Shown: one piece after another, positions 61,018 through 64,000 of the stretch | How positions within the stretch are numbered: position 1 is the first letter of the stretch | Layout of the letters: every line of letters begins with the position of its first letter | Assembly: GCF_018446385.1 (NCBI RefSeq) | Contig: NC_056002.1 | Location: forward strand, 38,639,671 to 38,703,670 | Reading direction: 5' to 3' | DNA from: Zingiber officinale | Lineage: Eukaryota; Streptophyta; Magnoliopsida; Zingiberales; Zingiberaceae | Length of the DNA stretch: 64,000 nucleotides | Position numbers and translations under genes: made by a program | The notes under the pieces: model-generated | Told to the model about the DNA's origin: nothing | The model's database searches: none | Seen by the model: the letters and a program-made list of their open reading frames with translations, nothing else

Positions 61018-61806
61018 CATGCCTCCCCTTTAAGTCTAGTTGAAGGAGGCTATAAGTCCGATTGACTGGACAAAATGGTGCAAAAATGTGATTTCCTGCC
61101 GGTGTTTCGGTCAGCTATGCCTCTTGGTCAGAGCTCTGCTAACTGGCCTCGATTTTCTTTTCGAAGGGGCCCTTCCGGCGAGCCGATCGGCCGGCATGAA
61201 GGATCGTCTAACCACGAGCCTTCTATCCTTGCTCGGTCGGCTCATGGAGCCGTTGCCTCAGCGCTCTCCGCAAAATCTCTTGGAACCCGCACCAACCCGA
61301 GACATTGATGTGAAGCATGCTTCCTTAATTACTCTGACAACCGCCTTATTGATGCACGCCGTGAGTTGCCACCTGTCGGCGCACGTTTGAAGTGACAGGC
61401 TAGGATGTGACCTTTGGGTTATTTGAATTTTAACAGCTCGATCTGCCTCTAGGTGTTCGTGCTGTCGATCGGGCGGCTAAGCGAGGTCTCTTGATGTTTA
61501 TAAGCTCGTCGATGCAGCCTTCCTTCTTCCGTGCTTTTGTTTCCGACGACTTCGTCCGTGTTCTTTAGCGATTTCCTCCGTGTTCTTCGGCAAATCCTCC
61601 GTGTTCTCCGGCGCATCCTTCGTGTTCTCCAGCGAATCCCTCTACTTCCCTTGCTGCTTCTGTCTCGGGTGAGTCCATTACCTTCTTCTGTGGCTCCTTT
61701 CTGTTCTATCTTCTTCAATTTTCCTCCGGTGAGCTCCTTTTCTTGCCCTTGCCCCCCTTTTCTTTTTGCACTTCTTCCCGACTCCTCTCGTTTCATTCCT
61801 TCGGCC

Positions 61807-62751
61807 ATGGCCAGTGCATCGCAACCTTCGTCTTCTGCCTCGAGCCCCTGGTACAATGCTATGGAGTCCAGGTTCGATAAGGATGATGCTCGAACCCTAG
61901 CCAATACCTTTGAACTCCCTCCCGGCTACGAGATCCATGTCCCGCTAGCCACCGATTGGCCTTCCACTCCGCCGACCGGCTGTGTCTGCTTTTTCCACGA
62001 CCAATTTGTTGCAGGCTTGCGGCTTCCCCTTCATCCCTTCATCCCTTCATCCCTTCATCCCTTCATCCTAGATGTTTGTAAATACTTCGGTTTATCCCTT
62101 TTCCAGCTAGTCCCAAATTCCTTTCGCCTTTTGTGCGGGGTAATCATCCTATTCCGCTTACATCGCATCCCCTTGACCCCTTCAATTTTCTACTTTTTTT
62201 ATTACCCAAAGCTTTCCGATCAGCCAGACACCTTCCTCTTGCAAGCCCGACCGGGCCTAGTCTTTTTTGACAAGATGTCTTCTTCTAATAAGCATTGGAG
62301 AGAATACTTCTTTTTTGTTCACTTCCCCGATCGACCCTCCTTCCAAACCACTTGGCAACTTTCGCTGGGGCCTCAACCTTCACTGCCCCGCTACAAGAAC
62401 ACTCCTGCCTACTTGCTTGCTGCCTCCATGCTAGCTGGCCAGAAGTTCAACATTCACAAGTTGCTGGAGGAAGGAGTCTTGACACTCTTTGGCCTTAGTC
62501 CGATCATCCCAGATGAGCCGGTCAACTTAGGTACACAATTCATTTACCTCTTTTCTCTCTATCTAACTGATTTCTTTCTTTATTTTGCAGCCAACATCAT
62601 GATGAGGGCGCGCTTGGTCGGGCAATCAAAGCTTACCACTACCGATGTTGACAAGATAGTGGTCGAAGTTTTGGCCGAGCGAGGGTTTCAGCCAGACGAT
62701 CTCCCAGAACCGATACCTTCCGATTGCGAGCCCTCTTATGGAGCTAGCTGA
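61807..62751 (+). CDS. Antisense gene of the Tat element, plant transposon protein (Transposase_28-like)
   Basis: The frame from the ATG in GCCATGG at 61807 encodes about 314 aa; it stays open upstream to 61531, but the GCCATGG context favours this start. It contains YEIHVPL, then CVCFFHDQFVAGLRLPLHPF, LFQLVPNSFRLLCGVIILFR, FFDKMSSSNKHWREYFFFVH and VLTLFGLSPI. This is the signature of the plant 'putative gypsy type transposon' proteins (the family I know as Pfam Transposase_28). Extra genes of this kind are known from Tat-lineage elements, often antisense. The role is unknown. A 60-nt GT...AG stretch (62531-62590) looks like a small in-frame intron. A CCCTTCATC run lies within the frame near 62031-62070. 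The gene is on the opposite strand to its LTRs and ends 27 bp from the right LTR. Confidence 0.8.
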   Translation: MASASQPSSSASSPWYNAMESRFDKDDARTLANTFELPPGYEIHVPLATDWPSTPPTGCVCFFHDQFVAGLRLPLHPFIPSSLHPFILDVCKYFGLSLFQLVPNSFRLLCGVIILFRLHRIPLTPSIFYFFYYPKLSDQPDTFLLQARPGLVFFDKMSSSNKHWREYFFFVHFPDRPSFQTTWQLSLGPQPSLPRYKNTPAYLLAASMLAGQKFNIHKLLEEGVLTLFGLSPIIPDEPVNLGTQFIYLFSLYLTDFFLYFAANIMMRARLVGQSKLTTTDVDKIVVEVLAERGFQPDDLPEPIPSDCEPSYGAS

Positions 62752-63560
62752 TCGGCCGGAAGCCAGACGACACCAATTTGATCCTGCCCTGCAGTTGAGT
62801 AGATGGCCACCGGGGAACAACGTTGAGGTGGTTCTTCGTCTACACTGATGCTCCCTCGCTCCTACAACCACAAGTCGTTAGTGCCAAGCCGGGAGGGGGT
62901 TCCCGGCGACGGCCTTCCGACGCTCAAGTCACACACCGGCAAGGGAAGAAAACAGAGGCAGCAAAGAAGAAGCAAATAGTGGTTCCAGAGGGCGTATGCG
63001 CGTACCTCCACGGATGGTTGCTTCCCTCCTTATGTAGAGCTTCGACGGGTTGACTACACACTTCCCGGGCATATGCACATCCCCAAAATTTCCCCAAAAG
63101 CTAACATCAAGAAAGGATCCCTGATATCTTACCATAACGGGGTGAACGCATCTCTGCTAAGGCGGCGGAATCTTCTTCCGTATGATCTTCTGTCCATCCG
63201 CGCCGCCCAAAAGGATGCTGGCACGTATTCCCCATCTTATTTGTCGGCTGTTAGTCTGATTGGACTTCCCTTGATCGATCCGACCGGCCAACTCTTTGAC
63301 CTCATACGAGTATATCCAGACCGATCGACATGAGTGCCCCTGGTCTCGGTGCGTTGTAGACTCAGCCAACCCTTTTTGAACTTTGCCGGCCGATTGGGTT
63401 GTAGGCTTGGCCCACCTTCTCCGAACTCTCTCGGCCGATCGGATTGTAGGGACTTCGGCTCGGCTAGTCTCTTAGTTGATCATCTCTTGACTTTGACGAC
63501 CACCCAAGTGTTGAACTTCCTTGGAGATGGGCCCTCCTGGGTTATCACTGGATCAGTATG

Positions 63561-64000
63561 TAATTCAACATCTTTTACCATATGAACAAACTCCCAATTA
63601 GTCTATTTGGACTTCCATTACTAAGACTTCAGTTCCCAACTAATCTATCTAAATTTCCATTGACAAGACCTTAACTTCTTTCTTGAACTTTCACATAGTT
63701 TTCAATTAGGTCTTCCATCCATTTTTTAACTAGGTCTTCCACCATCTGATTCACAACAACCAGATTATCTAGTCCTATTAGGATTTTCATTATCTAATTA
63801 ATCTAGGTATTGATCATTCCCTAGTTCCCAATAAAATCTTTGTATCAGGTTATGTTATTTGAACCTATAAATTTAACAATCTTGCTTGATCACAATCAAA
63901 TCTAACTTTAAACTTAATCCGTTAAAATATTGGTTTGTTGTGTACTCCAGCACCAACATCTGCAACTTTGTTATACGATATAATATCAAGAGAAAATTTA
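63561..64000. other. Right flank, repeat-like, no supported gene
   Basis: Repeated ACTTCCATT and AGGTCTTCCA phrases suggest old LTR material in which the Tat element inserted. No boundaries were seen. Confidence 0.35.

Larger units (their letters stand above)
52333..63555 (-). mobile_element. Non-autonomous Tat-type Ty3/gypsy element (about 3.3 kb net) with a nested SIRE-like element
   Basis: LTRs at 52333-53129 (797 bp) and 62779-63555 (777 bp) both run TGATCCTGCC to CTGGATCA. The target duplication GTATG lies at 52328-52332 and 63556-63560. On the minus strand the right LTR is followed by a primer site close to TTGGTGTCGTC (62774-62764), and the left LTR is preceded by AAAGGGGAGGC (61034-61024), a polypurine tract. 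So both ends of the interior are present. Interior without the nested element is only about 1.76 kb and contains no gag or pol, only a gene on the opposite strand (61807-62751). The LTRs have diverged by several percent, so it is older than its guest. Structurally whole for a non-autonomous element. Confidence 0.88.

Overview
This is nuclear DNA of a flowering plant. The genes have many short exons, and the host sequence is AT-rich. Ty1/copia, Ty3/gypsy, Cassandra, hAT, Harbinger, RTE and SINE copies are all present. The repeat style suggests a monocot, perhaps of the ginger order, but that is only an inference from the look of the sequence.

Four protein genes could be assembled exon by exon, each with its reading frame kept across every junction. 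NSF, the SNARE-disassembling ATPase, lies on the minus strand (20219 to 7688; 21 exons, 750 aa). A small single-pass membrane protein of the At5g65660 type lies on the minus strand (30287 to 27856; 2 exons, 140 aa). A plastid-type Mpv17/PMP22 protein lies on the plus strand (31289 to 34199; 7 exons, 391 aa). A subgroup IVa bHLH transcription factor lies on the minus strand (37865 to 36525; 4 exons, 291 aa). There is one tRNA-Arg(CCT) gene at 40595-40667. A truncated second copy of the bHLH gene, split by a SINE and cut by a retroelement, lies at 4224-5344. The genes share no obvious pathway.

Layout: 1-4223 is a pile of LTR elements (a copia LTR next to an LTR that holds a miniature TRIM, next to a Tat-type gypsy remnant). 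4224-5344 is the bHLH pseudogene. 7688-20219 is NSF, whose 6.4-kb intron 4 holds an old LTR carrying an RTE LINE and two nested hAT elements. 20.6-27.6 kb is retroelement debris and two more hAT copies. 27.8-37.9 kb is the gene-rich stretch. 38-46.5 kb is low-copy AT-rich DNA with the tRNA, a Harbinger-type element and a 40-bp minisatellite. 46.6-52.0 kb is a chain of LTRs nested three or four deep, including a Cassandra LTR with its 5S rRNA-like promoter. 52.3-63.6 kb is a short non-autonomous Tat-type element, into which a 7.9-kb SIRE-like element without polymerase genes has inserted.

The clearest unusual signals are these: an AT-AC (U12-type) first intron in NSF; target-site duplications that fix the order of nesting; a non-autonomous Tat element whose only gene is antisense to its LTRs; a copia-type element whose polymerase region is replaced by about 2 kb of TTTTTAAAAT-like sequence; and a SINE insertion for which the intact bHLH gene supplies the empty site.
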